In this document: piece after piece, positions 22,436 to 30,705 of the stretch
Layout: every line of letters begins with the position of its first letter
How positions within the stretch are numbered: position 1 is the stretch's first letter
Assembly (NCBI GenBank): GCA_019310725.1
Contig: JAFDDT010000038.1
Span: forward strand, 1 to 36,100
DNA length: 36,100 bases
Reading direction: 5' to 3'
DNA from: Deltaproteobacteria bacterium
GTDB taxonomy: Bacteria > Desulfobacterota > DSM-4660 > Desulfatiglandales > B25-G16
The notes under the pieces: model-generated
The model's database searches: none
Seen by the model: only the letters and a program-made list of their open reading frames with translations
What the model was told of the DNA's origin: nothing
Position numbers and translations under genes: made by a program

Positions 22436-22951
22436 ATGACTGGACGCTCCCTAAACGAGATATTCTTGCCAGGCAACACCTGTTTCGGATGTGGTCTGGC
22501 CAACCCAATGGGCCTCGGGGCAAAATTCTTCCGGGATCAGAAGAGTTCTGACCGCATCTTGGGGACGTTCGACGTACCCCCACACGCTACCGGTCTGCCG
22601 GGCTTTGCCCATGGAGGGGCCGTCTACACCGCGCTGGACTGCCTCGCCGCCTGGGTGACGTTCATCTTGCGTTCCAACCGCAAGTTTATTCCGGTAGGGC
22701 AAAGCTCCACCATTACCTATCACAAGCCGGCCCGTGCTGGGCAGCGCCTAACATTGGTAGGAACAATCGCCAGAGAAGGTCCGAAGCAGGGCGATCCTGT
22801 GGTCGTGCATGGTGAAATCCGGGATAGCAATGGAGTTCTGCTTGCTGAGGGAGATTTCACTCTCCTTCTTCTCCCTGTCACAAAGTTCAAGAAGGTGGCG
22901 GGCATTGACCAGCTCCCGGAAGACTTTGCCAGGCATTTTGACCAAACATAG
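22436..22951 (+). CDS. PaaI-like hotdog thioesterase
   Basis: This 171-aa single hotdog-fold acyl-CoA thioesterase is of the PaaI/UPF0152-like type. The N-terminal CFGCGLANPMGLGAKF is the family signature of one subgroup. GFAHGGAVYTALDCLAAW carries the catalytic HGG and Asp region. The C-terminal strands include HGEIRDSNGVLLAEGDFTLLLL. It would hydrolyse small acyl- or aryl-CoA esters. GAGGAGG is 9-10 nt before ATG 22436. No attC separates it from the truncated gene upstream, so it replaced the rest of that cassette by recombination. Confidence 0.9.
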   Translation: MTGRSLNEIFLPGNTCFGCGLANPMGLGAKFFRDQKSSDRILGTFDVPPHATGLPGFAHGGAVYTALDCLAAWVTFILRSNRKFIPVGQSSTITYHKPARAGQRLTLVGTIAREGPKQGDPVVVHGEIRDSNGVLLAEGDFTLLLLPVTKFKKVAGIDQLPEDFARHFDQT

Positions 22952-22972
22952 TATCCATTCGCGACGTGACCA

Positions 22973-23010
22973 AGGGTGACTAACTATGAATCAAACATAG
23001 AGTTCACCCT
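22973..23010. other. hairpin downstream of thioesterase
   Basis: AGGGTGACTAACTATG and CATAGAGTTCACCCT pair with a small bulge and a 7-nt loop. There is no T-run, so it is not a standard terminator. It might be an attC remnant without boxes. Nothing else is seen in 22952-23130. Confidence 0.4.
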
Positions 23011-23234
23011 AACTATGGGGGAGATGACCAAATGCGGGTTTGGAGAATTTTCTCTGGTAAAAGCCCCGAAGAATACGGGCAAAGGGGAGATGCTCTTTTC
23101 GAAACCGCAGAATATGGACTTGCAAAGATCGTAACAGTTTAGCTCTTTGAAAAAAAATTGCAAAAACTTAAGAAAAAGCTGGCGTCGCATCAAAATCTGG
23201 TGTATGCAGTTTCTCTAACACAAAGGGGAACTGC

Positions 23235-24113
23235 ATGGAATCTATTCTTTTCAGATACCGTTCTCGGCAACTTAATGCAGATGACATACCCTTCATCAGG
23301 AGTGTTATTACCCGGAACTATACGAAGGGAAGGACCTATATCTCGCAGGTTTTATGTAAGGCTTGGGCCTGGGTACAGCCTAATGGTAAGCTTAAGGAAT
23401 ATGCAGCCCGGGACCTCCTGCTACGTTTGGAAGAAAACGGTCTCATTGAACTTCCCCCTCGCATAAAACGGAACAATAATCTCAAACCCAAATCTTTTGA
23501 TCAAACACCATTTTTCATCAAGCTGCCGCTTGGTGGATCGGTTGACGATTATCCAAAACCAGCCATCCGAGTGGCAGGCGCTCAAGATAGTTACTTATGG
23601 GATTATCTGGTCCACCACTACCACTATCTTGGGTTCCCAAAGCTTGTTGGCGCTCATTTAAAACATTTGGTCTCTATCGATGCCCAGGTCGTTGCTTGTC
23701 TGGGCTGGGCCAGTGCTGCCTGGAAGGTTAAAGACCGGGACACATTCATTGGCTGGGATGAGGCGACCAGGCGCAACAACCTTTATCTGGTTGCCAATAA
23801 TGTACGGTTTTTGATTGTGCCCTGGGTTCAGGTCAAGTATCTTGCTTCCAGGGTACTATCCTTAAGCCTCAGGCGCCTGTGCAACGACTGGCAACAACTC
23901 TATGGTCATCCCATTTATCTGGCCGAGACCTTTGTTGATAATGCCCGTTTTAAAGGTACCTGCTACCAGGCGGCCAATTGGCATTATGTGGGCCAAACCA
24001 GGGGCAGTGCCAAAAGAGGCAACGCCTATAGCTATCACGGTCACACAAAGGCTATATACCTTTATCCCTTACATTGTCATTTCAGGAGGTTGCTTTGCGA
24101 TGACCAGGGATGA
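23235..24113 (+). CDS. druA: DruA-like protein (DUF4338)
   Basis: This 292-aa protein has the DUF4338 layout: an N-terminal region with a winged-helix-like segment (VLCKAWAWVQPNGKLKEYAARDLL), then YLWDYLVHHYHYLGF, GAHLKHLVSIDAQVVACLGWASAAWK, RRNNLYLVANNVRFLIVPWV, VNYLAS-like LASRVLSLSLRRLCNDWQ, and GHPIYLAETFVD..FKGTCYQAANW. NCBI names this family after DruA of the Druantia phage-defence system, but most members lie in IS elements like this one. Here it is inside the IS ends and overlaps the transposase by 14 nt, so a role in transposition is more likely than defence. AGGGG precedes ATG 23235. Confidence 0.9.
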   Translation: MESILFRYRSRQLNADDIPFIRSVITRNYTKGRTYISQVLCKAWAWVQPNGKLKEYAARDLLLRLEENGLIELPPRIKRNNNLKPKSFDQTPFFIKLPLGGSVDDYPKPAIRVAGAQDSYLWDYLVHHYHYLGFPKLVGAHLKHLVSIDAQVVACLGWASAAWKVKDRDTFIGWDEATRRNNLYLVANNVRFLIVPWVQVKYLASRVLSLSLRRLCNDWQQLYGHPIYLAETFVDNARFKGTCYQAANWHYVGQTRGSAKRGNAYSYHGHTKAIYLYPLHCHFRRLLCDDQG

Positions 24114-25470
24114 AGCTGTAGCCATTCTGGAGAGGCCAAGAGATCAAGCTATCGATATTATTCTGGCTCTTGCCGAAAAAGCGGAAAACTATGACCGGAT
24201 GTGTGGTGATGTCAGTCCCACAACCCCCTCCGGAATGACTCCCGTATATCTAAAGTCGAGTCATGGTAAGCGCAAAAAGCGGCCAGGCAGAAACAAAGGG
24301 CATGAAGGGGTCTCGCGCAAACGATCTGAGAAGGTGGATCATTTCAAAGAGCATATTCTGGATCGTTGCCCTGCCTGCCAGACACCTGTGAAAGATCCGA
24401 TTCAAAGCTATCAACGCTATACAGAAGATATTCCACCGGTTAAGCCAGAGGTGACAGAGCATACGGTCTATGGATATTGGTGTTCTAAATGCAAAAAAAT
24501 CGTTTATCCCAAACTCACAGATGCGTTGCCAAATTCCATGATCGGCCTCAGAGCAGTTTTCTTCACTGCCTGGCTTCATTACCTGATCGGTGTTAGTGTC
24601 AATAATATTGTCAAGATGCTTTCGGTCTTTACGAATTTCAATGTTACTACCGGTGGCTTGACACAGGCATGGAACAATCTGGCTTCCGCCCTGGAGTCGA
24701 TTTACAACGATATTGGGCAAATGGTTGCAACAAGCGCCGTGTTAAACGCAGATGAGACGGGATGGAGAATCAACGGTGTAACCCACTGGCTATGGTGCTT
24801 TGCAACCCAAACATTTTGTTATTATGTCATTGATAAAAGTCGAGGATCTCCTGTAGTGAAAAAAGTCTTTGGCGCCATATTCAAGGGAATATTGATCTGT
24901 GACTTCTGGGGCGCTTACAATAAGATAAGCGCTTTGGCCAAGCAGAGGTGTTTCTATCATCTGTTCACAGAACTCGTTAAAGTGGACAAACGCAACTCAT
25001 CTGATAGCTGGAAAGCCTTTCGTAAGAAACTATCCCGTTTGCTCATGGATGCCATCCGGTTGTCAAACAAGATAGATCAGGTTAAATCCAAAGATTATGA
25101 ACGTCTCAAAGAAAGGCTTTACGCAAGGCTTGACCAATTAATAGAGACATCCTCTGACGACAAAGATGTCACAAGACTTATCAAGCGATTAAAACGACAC
25201 AGGGAAGAACTTTTTACTTTCCTGGAATACAAAGCTGTAAGCCCGTATAACAATCACGCTGAACAGCAGATGCGAAAGCCGGTCATCACAAGGAAGATAT
25301 CGCAACAGAACAGATCAGATCAGGGAGCAAAAACTCAAGCGATCTTTATGACCTTGTTCAGATCAGCCGAACTCCAGGGACGTAATCCTGTGGAAACCAT
25401 AATGGCCGCCGCCCAAAATGCCATAGCTGATAAGGCAGTGGCTGAAAATGATTTGAAATTAACAGTATAG
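24100..25470 (+). CDS. tnpC: IS66-family transposase (TnpC-like)
   Basis: This 456-aa DDE transposase starts with a helical region, then a basic stretch (HGKRKKRPGRNKGHEG) and a zinc-finger-like segment (CPACQT... WCSKCKKIVYP). The catalytic D, D and E are visible in LNADETGWR, ICDFWGAYN and NNHAEQQMRKPVITRKIS. The reading frame looks intact. The track start at 23902 lies inside druA; ATG 24100 is preferred, with AGGAGGT 9 nt upstream and an overlap with druA that suggests coupling. Confidence 0.93.
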   Translation: MTRDEAVAILERPRDQAIDIILALAEKAENYDRMCGDVSPTTPSGMTPVYLKSSHGKRKKRPGRNKGHEGVSRKRSEKVDHFKEHILDRCPACQTPVKDPIQSYQRYTEDIPPVKPEVTEHTVYGYWCSKCKKIVYPKLTDALPNSMIGLRAVFFTAWLHYLIGVSVNNIVKMLSVFTNFNVTTGGLTQAWNNLASALESIYNDIGQMVATSAVLNADETGWRINGVTHWLWCFATQTFCYYVIDKSRGSPVVKKVFGAIFKGILICDFWGAYNKISALAKQRCFYHLFTELVKVDKRNSSDSWKAFRKKLSRLLMDAIRLSNKIDQVKSKDYERLKERLYARLDQLIETSSDDKDVTRLIKRLKRHREELFTFLEYKAVSPYNNHAEQQMRKPVITRKISQQNRSDQGAKTQAIFMTLFRSAELQGRNPVETIMAAAQNAIADKAVAENDLKLTV

Positions 25471-25495
25471 TTTTTCAAAGAGCTAAAGTGTTACG

Positions 25496-25652
25496 AGTTT
25501 ATCTTGTTATTGGGCCACAAGAGAGCGCCACGGCTTGGAATGAGTCAACCGGGGGAAGTGCACGCAGTAAGAAGGCGAGAGCGCGTAGCAAACGAAAGGG
25601 CTATCGAATTTACCCACTGATTTATTTATTTTCTTAGCCCCGTCCCCCTTTT
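25496..25652. repeat. MITE-like element, copy 3, left end missing
   Basis: The sequence matches copies 1 and 2 from GTTTATCTTGTTATTGGGCC to the right end TTAGCCCCGTCCCCC. The left ~40 bp, including the left terminal repeat, is missing exactly where the IS66 element ends. Confidence 0.8.
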
Positions 25653-25688
25653 TTTCCATAATATTCTTCAAAATAAGGAATATTTAAC

Positions 25689-26081
25689 ATGCTTACACCC
25701 GATCAATTTCGCGTTAATGAAGCTTGGATTGCTGTCAGGGTTAATGATGCCTCCTTGTTTGTAAAGGATGAACCTTATGATATCTACGTTCTTATGGATG
25801 CCGCTAGTTGTTATGCATTTGGGCATGTACTATCAAGGGTAACAGATGAAGCCCCTCGTGACAAAGATGTAGAAGCTCTTTTCAAAAATGCATGGAAGGC
25901 GAAGAATCAATGGGCTGAAAAGTTAATACTGACGGAAAATTCTATTGCCGAGGATGTATTTAGAAAGCAAGCAGAAAAAAACGGTCTTTCCGTTAAGGTA
26001 GTTCCTTTATCTGACTTGGAGCCAATTGTAGGCCCCATAAGGGAATCATTTGCATCAGGTTTTATTGGAAACACTATATAA
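25689..26081 (+). CDS. conserved hypothetical protein
   Basis: This 130-aa soluble protein starts DQFRVNEAWIAVRVNDASLFVKDEPYDIYVLMDAASCYAFGHVL. It is alpha/beta in character and has ENSIAEDVFRKQAEKNGLSVKVVPLSDLEPIVGPIRESF near its end. It resembles hypothetical proteins from environmental bacteria, but I know of no function. ATG 25689 lies just after the MITE remnant. The TAA stop is part of the attC left box (ATATAAC), so it is a true cassette gene even though its upstream half-site has been lost. Confidence 0.8.
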   Translation: MLTPDQFRVNEAWIAVRVNDASLFVKDEPYDIYVLMDAASCYAFGHVLSRVTDEAPRDKDVEALFKNAWKAKNQWAEKLILTENSIAEDVFRKQAEKNGLSVKVVPLSDLEPIVGPIRESFASGFIGNTI

Positions 26082-26212
26082 CACCAGCTTCCAGCACACC
26101 GCCAGGGCCGTGCCACTTTTGAAAGGCGTTGTTTATTGTATGCTCTTACGTTCTTGGAAATAATCAGCCTAGAGCTGGTGGTTGCTGAAGCTGAGCCGTC
26201 TGGGCGTTATGC
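26076..26212 (+). other. attC site, long
   Basis: Left box ATATAAC (26076-26082), right box GTTATGC (26206-26212). The arms CCAGCTTCCAGCACACCGCCAG and CTGGTGGTTGCTGAAGCTG pair with extrahelical bases. It is ~137 bp long. Confidence 0.85.
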
Positions 26213-26229
26213 CAATCGACGAAATAGAT

Positions 26230-27030
26230 ATGTTAGAGGGGAAGAAGGAGATGGATTATGAAAAGTATTCCGAAATTATCATGAAAATGGTAATGCCACA
26301 ATCATTTCCCATCGGCATAAAAATCCTCAGAAAGGGTGATCCTTTTCCTGATGGGGTAGTTAGGCCTGGCAAATTTGCAATCAAGGTCGCCCTGTGCCAG
26401 TGGACTAACCTGGCCAGAAGGTGAGGTTGGGTAGTGGGTGCGATGGCAGAAGATATCAATTGCATTCCATGCTTGGTTGGTTTCAAGAAACTAAAGAACA
26501 AATCCGATTTTGCCCAATTTGCTCTGGACATGGGGTACTTCGATTCCCTTGAGCCGGCTGCTGACCTGGTAGAACAATTGGAACTTTTGAAACTCGGAGA
26601 GGTAAAAGGGATTGTAGCATTTCCCCTGGCCAAGGCGCCAGTTAGCCCTGATCTTCTTGTAATCTATGGGACACCAGCACAGATGAGTCGACTTACTTAT
26701 GCATATACCTATAGCCATTCACGTGTAATCCATTCCAGGACGACTTTCGGTCTCTCCTGTGTCCCCACGGTTATGCCTTTCTGGAAGGAGGAACCGGCCT
26801 TAGTCCATCCGGGACGAGGGGAAAGTACGTTGGCAGGGATTGATGACAGCGAGATGCTCTTCTCCACGCCGGTAAGTCACTTGGAAGCCCTGGTAGATGG
26901 CCTGGAAAAGACACATAAATCAGGATTGAGTTATCCAATCCAGGGATATGTCCTGTATGAACCTCCTCTTATTCCTCCCATGAAGGCATTTTGGATGCCC
27001 CCAGATGGGAGCATTGATGAAAGATTGTAA
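26230..27030 (+). pseudogene. DUF169 family protein with in-frame TGA
   Basis: This ~266-codon DUF169-type gene starts with MDYEKYSEIIMKMVMPQSFP and continues PIGIKILRKGDPFPDGV, LCQWTNLARR, then TGA (26422-26424), then GWVVGAMAEDINCIPCLVGF in the same frame to the end. Cysteines in LCQ and INCIPC match conserved positions of the family, whose members are often linked to anaerobic metabolism. The track splits it into two ORFs, but only one codon is wrong. The start could be ATG 26230 or 26251. It is probably a pseudogene by point mutation, though the rest of the protein is well preserved. Confidence 0.82.
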
Positions 27031-27050
27031 TAATATAGAGAGGTGACAAG

Positions 27051-27587
27051 ATGAAAAGAATAGCACAAGACTCATGGATAATAACCTCGGTCATAATATT
27101 GTGTGCTTTTGCTATCGGGCTTTGGAGTTATCAAAAGCCAGCTTTTACTTTAGAAGTAAATGAAAGTGTGGCAAAAAGGAGTATCAAAATAGTGGCCGAA
27201 GGGGATGTTCTTCATTACCAAGAAACTCTGTTCTGGGATGAAACAAAATTTTCTGAGATTTTGTTGGATGAATCTGAGTTTTTTTCCCACCAGATTGAGA
27301 AATTTATGAAAACCTATGAAGTGAATGCTGACAATTTTGGCGTTGAATTTGTAAAGGACAAAAATTCGACATTACTAAAATCTGATGTTCACGGTGAATT
27401 TACTGGAAACCGGTATGATTTCCATTGGTTTCTAAATCCTTTGCGTCTGGATTTCCTTGACAGTCCCTTTGATAAATCTGAAAGAGCACTCTCTTGGAAA
27501 GGGCTTATTGGCGGGATTTCAACCAGCATTGTTTTGGAATTTCCCTTTTCCATCAGTAACTGTCATGCCCATGTTTGGCCAAAGTGA
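27051..27587 (+). CDS. membrane-anchored or secreted hypothetical protein
   Basis: This 178-aa protein has an N-terminal hydrophobic segment (WIITSVIILCAFAIGLW, ~9-25) that may be a signal anchor. It is followed by a beta-rich domain (FTLEVNESVAKRSIKIVAEGDVLHYQETLFWDETKFSEILLDE...). GAGGTG precedes ATG 27051. The C-terminus NCHAHVWPK may be altered by a frameshift, because the next frame continues EVKIESGLDMGHLQLPGG. I do not recognise the family. 27588-27827 has no other supported gene. Confidence 0.65.
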   Translation: MKRIAQDSWIITSVIILCAFAIGLWSYQKPAFTLEVNESVAKRSIKIVAEGDVLHYQETLFWDETKFSEILLDESEFFSHQIEKFMKTYEVNADNFGVEFVKDKNSTLLKSDVHGEFTGNRYDFHWFLNPLRLDFLDSPFDKSERALSWKGLIGGISTSIVLEFPFSISNCHAHVWPK

Positions 27588-27827
27588 GGTAAAAATCGAG
27601 TCTGGCCTTGACATGGGACATCTTCAACTACCGGGTGGATGCTGATCCCGATACCCACCTGTCAGCGGGACCGAGGTTGCTTATTGGAATCCTTTAATAG
27701 AAGAAGGATCTTTTGTATACGAATGAATCGGCTTACATGGTCAAAGTAGGAAAAGGCGGTTGCCAAACGAGCGTTTGAAGCCGCCCATGAAAAGGAGTGC
27801 ACCGAACTCTTCAGTGAAGTTCGAGAA

Positions 27828-28043
27828 ATGGCGAATAAGGCCAAGGACCCGGACGACTTGTGGAGGCGCCACGATCTCCCAATTGAGAAAAGGAGGGAAA
27901 TTGATGACAAATATGATTACCAGTACTCAATACTGATTCTCGTGTTCGCCAGACTGATCAAAGAAGGATGGATAGACATGGATGACCTGCAATGCTTGCG
28001 CGAGGAAAAGATCGAGAGAATTCTGGATGTGGCGAATATATAA
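27828..28043 (+). CDS. small hypothetical protein, probably 5'-truncated
   Basis: The 71-aa ORF reads LWRRHDLPIEKRREIDDKYDYQYS, then VFARLIKEGWIDMDDLQCLREEKI. The frame is open and protein-like for 26 codons further upstream (AVAKRAFEAAHEKECTELFSE) without a start codon. ATG 27737 (MVKVGK) would join it after a 1-nt frameshift. The original gene was therefore probably ~100 codons long. It is helical, charged and of unknown function. The TAA stop sits in an ATATAAC box-like sequence (28038-28044). Confidence 0.6.
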   Translation: MANKAKDPDDLWRRHDLPIEKRREIDDKYDYQYSILILVFARLIKEGWIDMDDLQCLREEKIERILDVANI

Positions 28044-28068
28044 CATTTCAATCGCAGTGACTGAGCAC

Positions 28069-28127
28069 ATCGAACCAGGCAAATGCAGCCAACAGCAAAT
28101 CGCATCGGCTGATTTGCAGAGTTAGCT
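28069..28127 (+). other. attC site
   Basis: Left box ATCGAAC (28069-28075), right box GTTAGCT (28121-28127). The arms CAAATGCAGCCAACAGC and ATCGGCTGATTTG pair with an extrahelical G. The arm sequence is close to those at 11024 and 16901, suggesting a host-typical attC family. Confidence 0.85.
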
Positions 28128-28141
28128 CAAAAGGAGAAGAC

Positions 28142-28882
28142 ATGTCCAACGGAAATATTGAAAAATTGGCGGTACTGATAGACGCAGATAACGCCCAGCC
28201 ATCTATTGTTGAAGGACTTCTCGCGGAAATCGCAAAGTATGGGACTGCTAATGTGAAAAGGATTTACGGCGACTGGACGGTGCCAGACCTAAAAGGGTGG
28301 AAGGAAATTCTGTTGCAGTATTCAATTCAACCCATACAACAGTTTCGATATACCGCGGGGAAAAATGCTACCGATAGTGCGATGATAATTGACGCAATGG
28401 ATTTGCTTTACACCGGAAAATTTGGTGGATTCTGTATCGTATCGAGCGATAGTGATTTTACAAAGCTGGCGTCAAGGATAAGAGAGGCCGGTCTTTTTGT
28501 TTATGGATTTGGCGAGAGAAAAACTCCTGAACCATTCGTTTCGGCCTGTGACAAGTTCATATTCACTGAAGTGCTACGATCCAAGGATGAAAATGGCGGG
28601 ATGATGAGGCGCAAAACAATCAACGAGCTCAAGCAAGACACAAAGCTTGTTACTTTATTAAGAAACTCTGTTGAGGCATCTTCTAACGATAGTGGGTGGG
28701 CTCATCTCGCACCAGTAGGCAGCAACATCGCCAAACAGGCACCAGAGTTCGATCCACGAAACTATGGTTACAAAAAATTAGGGGATCTGGTGGCAGCAAC
28801 AAGGCTTTTTGAGATCCAAGAAAGATCATTAGGAGATGGCCACTCAACTGAACTTTATCTAAAGGACAAGAGGAAGAAATAA
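28142..28882 (+). CDS. NYN domain nuclease with C-terminal OST-HTH/LOTUS domain
   Basis: This 246-aa protein has an NYN (PIN-like) RNase domain at ~1-150. LAVLIDADNAQPSIVEGLLAE starts the fold, GKNATDSAMIIDAMDLLY and VSSDSDFTKLASRIREAG carry further catalytic Asp residues. An OST-HTH/LOTUS-like RNA-binding domain follows at ~165-240 (LVTLLRNSVEASSNDSGWAHLAPVGSNIAKQAPEFDPRNYGYKKLGDLV). It is likely an RNA-degrading enzyme of the DUF88 type. AAAGGAGAAG precedes ATG 28142, 15-21 nt after the attC. All catalytic acids look present. Its role is unknown; RNA quality control or phage defence are possibilities. Confidence 0.93.
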   Translation: MSNGNIEKLAVLIDADNAQPSIVEGLLAEIAKYGTANVKRIYGDWTVPDLKGWKEILLQYSIQPIQQFRYTAGKNATDSAMIIDAMDLLYTGKFGGFCIVSSDSDFTKLASRIREAGLFVYGFGERKTPEPFVSACDKFIFTEVLRSKDENGGMMRRKTINELKQDTKLVTLLRNSVEASSNDSGWAHLAPVGSNIAKQAPEFDPRNYGYKKLGDLVAATRLFEIQERSLGDGHSTELYLKDKRKK

Positions 28883-28962
28883 AGAGATGAGCTTTTAGCC
28901 ATTGAGTTGACGCTTGTTTCACTGCATGCACCTCATCGGCAACATTATTCGTGGAAGGAACA

Positions 28963-29469
28963 ATGATTATCCGTCTGGAAAAGCCAGAAGACCAAATTGG
29001 AATAAGGCATATCAACACTGAAGCTTTTGATACTGATGCTGAAGCAAAACTTATTGATGCATTGAGGAAAAGTGGTATTCCCTTGATTTCTCTAGTAGCA
29101 GAGCAAAATGGTGAACTAGTCGGTCATATACTTTTTAGTCCTGTTACTTTGGAGGCCGACAACTGCAGTATTTCTATCGCAGGTCTAGCCCCAATGGCGG
29201 TGGCACCAGAATTTCAAAAAAGGGAAATAGGTTCAATGCTCGTAGAGGAAGGCCTAAGGCATTGTGAAAATGGGGGTTATGCTGCTGTTGTCGTATTGGG
29301 TCATCCGGATTACTACCCACGGTTTGGTTTTAACCCATCCGTGAACTACGGAATCAAATCGGAATTTGACGTTCCTGCTGAGGTATTTATGGCCAAAGAG
29401 TTAAGAAAGGGGGCACTGGCCGACTGTAACGGCATTGTAAAATACCACAAAGTTTTTAATCAGCTGTAG
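28963..29469 (+). CDS. GNAT family N-acetyltransferase (YhbS-like)
   Basis: This 168-aa acetyltransferase begins MIIRLEKPEDQIGIRHINTEAF, then LVGHILFSPVTLE, LAPMAVAPEFQKREIGSMLVEEGL (the acetyl-CoA loop, with REIGS in place of the more usual GIGS) and VVVLGHPDYYPRFGF, a hallmark of the YhbS-like subgroup. ATG 28963 fits the family start better than GTG 28951. GGAAGGA lies immediately upstream. The substrate is unknown. Confidence 0.9.
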   Translation: MIIRLEKPEDQIGIRHINTEAFDTDAEAKLIDALRKSGIPLISLVAEQNGELVGHILFSPVTLEADNCSISIAGLAPMAVAPEFQKREIGSMLVEEGLRHCENGGYAAVVVLGHPDYYPRFGFNPSVNYGIKSEFDVPAEVFMAKELRKGALADCNGIVKYHKVFNQL

Positions 29470-29471
29470 GC

Positions 29472-29616
29472 GTATAACAAACAGGTTGGAGCAGACCCGG
29501 CTTCGTTAGTTCAGCCGTCGTAGCCGTTGACTACGCGCCATCGCCATAGCGGCTTTGGCGCGTCGGCAGCTATGGCGCGGTGAACCAGGAAGAACACGGC
29601 TGGTTTTACGTTAAGG
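29472..29616 (+). other. attC-like site, long
   Basis: Left box GTATAAC (29472-29478), right box GTTAAGG (29610-29616). Outer arms are weak (AACAAACAG / CTGGTTTTACGTT). Strong inner dyads are present (GCGCCAT...ATGGCGC, GGCTTTGGCGCG). It may be an attC enlarged by another element. 29617-29791 shows no gene. Confidence 0.5.
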
Positions 29617-29791
29617 CCTCAGGTTCTCGAAGATTATTGGTCTGCAGCTCATCCCGAAACGTTACGCGCGCCCCTGTGGCAAAGTGAATTGCTTAAAGGA
29701 CAACATGATTTGTTTCAGATAAGGAAGTGCTTGGGTATGCAAGGGAACGGCAGGCACGCCCTTGAGCCATTGAACAGAGAAAGGAGGTTGC

Positions 29792-30601
29792 GTGCTAAGA
29801 AACGAAGGCCACAGGTTGACACGTGTTGTGGTCTGCACACCCAGAGAGGAGTACTATCGCGCAAGTGATCTTAAAAATCACAACATTACTCAGCTCGCAG
29901 ATCGCAATCTGGCGATCCAACAGCATGATACGTTGAAATCAAAGATCATGGAATTTGGAAGCGAAGTGATTGATATTCCAGAACTTGCCAACCACCCAAA
30001 CTCTGTTTTCACCCGCGATACAGCACTATGTACCCCCAATGGCTATATCAAACTGAGATTGGGATTAGATACCAGACAAGGTGAAGAGGAATGGATGTCA
30101 CAGGTCTTAGACTCGATAGGCGAACCCTGTGTCGGCGAAATCAAAGCGCCGGGAACAGTTGAAGGCGGAGATGTCATTTTGGCGGGTACAGTTGCCTTTG
30201 TCGGGCACTCTATTAGGACAAATGATGAGGGAGTGAAGCAGCTTTCTGCCTTTCTAAACGCTATGAACTACGAAGTACGAGTCATACGGCTCCCTGATTC
30301 CATATTGCATTTAGATAAAGCTATGATGGTTGTTGGGCCGGACCGGATACTCTACTGTGGTGGATTGATCCCTGATGACGAGCTAAAAGGTTTTGATACC
30401 ATTGAGGTTTCTTGTGATGGGCCTGCCACGGCCAACATCATCTGTTTGGGCGAAAATGAATTGATCGTTGAACGTTTAAATCGTGAGGTGACAAAACGGC
30501 TTGAAGCTAATGGTCTGATCGCCCATGATCTTGATTTGTCCGAGTTTGCAAAAGGAACGGGTGGCCCCAATTGCCTTATCATGCCTGTTGAGCGTAAGTA
30601 G
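29792..30601 (+). CDS. amidinotransferase-fold hydrolase (DDAH / arginine deiminase-like)
   Basis: This 269-aa enzyme of the guanidino-group modifying superfamily has TRVVVCTPREEYY at its start, VFTRDTALC with the substrate-binding Asp, GTVEGGDVILAG, LHLDKAMMVVG with the catalytic His, and GTGGPNCLIMPVERK with the catalytic Cys near the C-terminus. All active-site elements of a dimethylarginine dimethylaminohydrolase-like enzyme are present. The product from dimethylarginine would be citrulline; another guanidino substrate is possible. GTG 29792 is preceded by AAGGAGG. It is a single-gene cassette. Confidence 0.92.
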   Translation: MLRNEGHRLTRVVVCTPREEYYRASDLKNHNITQLADRNLAIQQHDTLKSKIMEFGSEVIDIPELANHPNSVFTRDTALCTPNGYIKLRLGLDTRQGEEEWMSQVLDSIGEPCVGEIKAPGTVEGGDVILAGTVAFVGHSIRTNDEGVKQLSAFLNAMNYEVRVIRLPDSILHLDKAMMVVGPDRILYCGGLIPDDELKGFDTIEVSCDGPATANIICLGENELIVERLNREVTKRLEANGLIAHDLDLSEFAKGTGGPNCLIMPVERK

Positions 30602-30611
30602 ACGACACGGC

Positions 30612-30696
30612 GAATAACAGTATGTTTGCAGTTATCTTGCCAAGATGGTAGCATCCAAATGCCTTCAGTGCTGTGCAAACCCGCAGAACGTTATGC
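30612..30696 (+). other. attC site
   Basis: Left box GAATAAC (30612-30618), right box GTTATGC (30690-30696). The arms GTATGTTTGCAG and CTGTGCAAAC pair, and there is a small central hairpin ATCTTGCCAAGAT. The next ORF begins immediately downstream without its own start codon. Confidence 0.75.
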
Positions 30697-30705
30697 CATC
30701 ACTAA

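Larger units (their letters stand above)
23131..25494 (+). mobile_element. IS66-type element carrying a DruA/DUF4338 gene
   Basis: The ~2.36-kb element is bounded by inverted repeats GTAACAGTTTAGCTCTTTGA (23131 onward) and TCAAAGAGCTAAAGTGTTAC (ending 25494). They start with GTAA, as IS66 ends do, with one mismatch over ~24 bp. It carries two overlapping genes, a DUF4338 protein and an IS66-like transposase, and no TnpA/TnpB. No 8-bp target duplication is visible. The right flank is a MITE cut in its interior; the left flank is not MITE sequence. Confidence 0.85.

Noticed and set aside
23131-25494. Druantia defence system
   Set aside because: Only a DruA homologue is present; DruB-E are absent, and the gene is within IS66-type inverted repeats next to a transposase.
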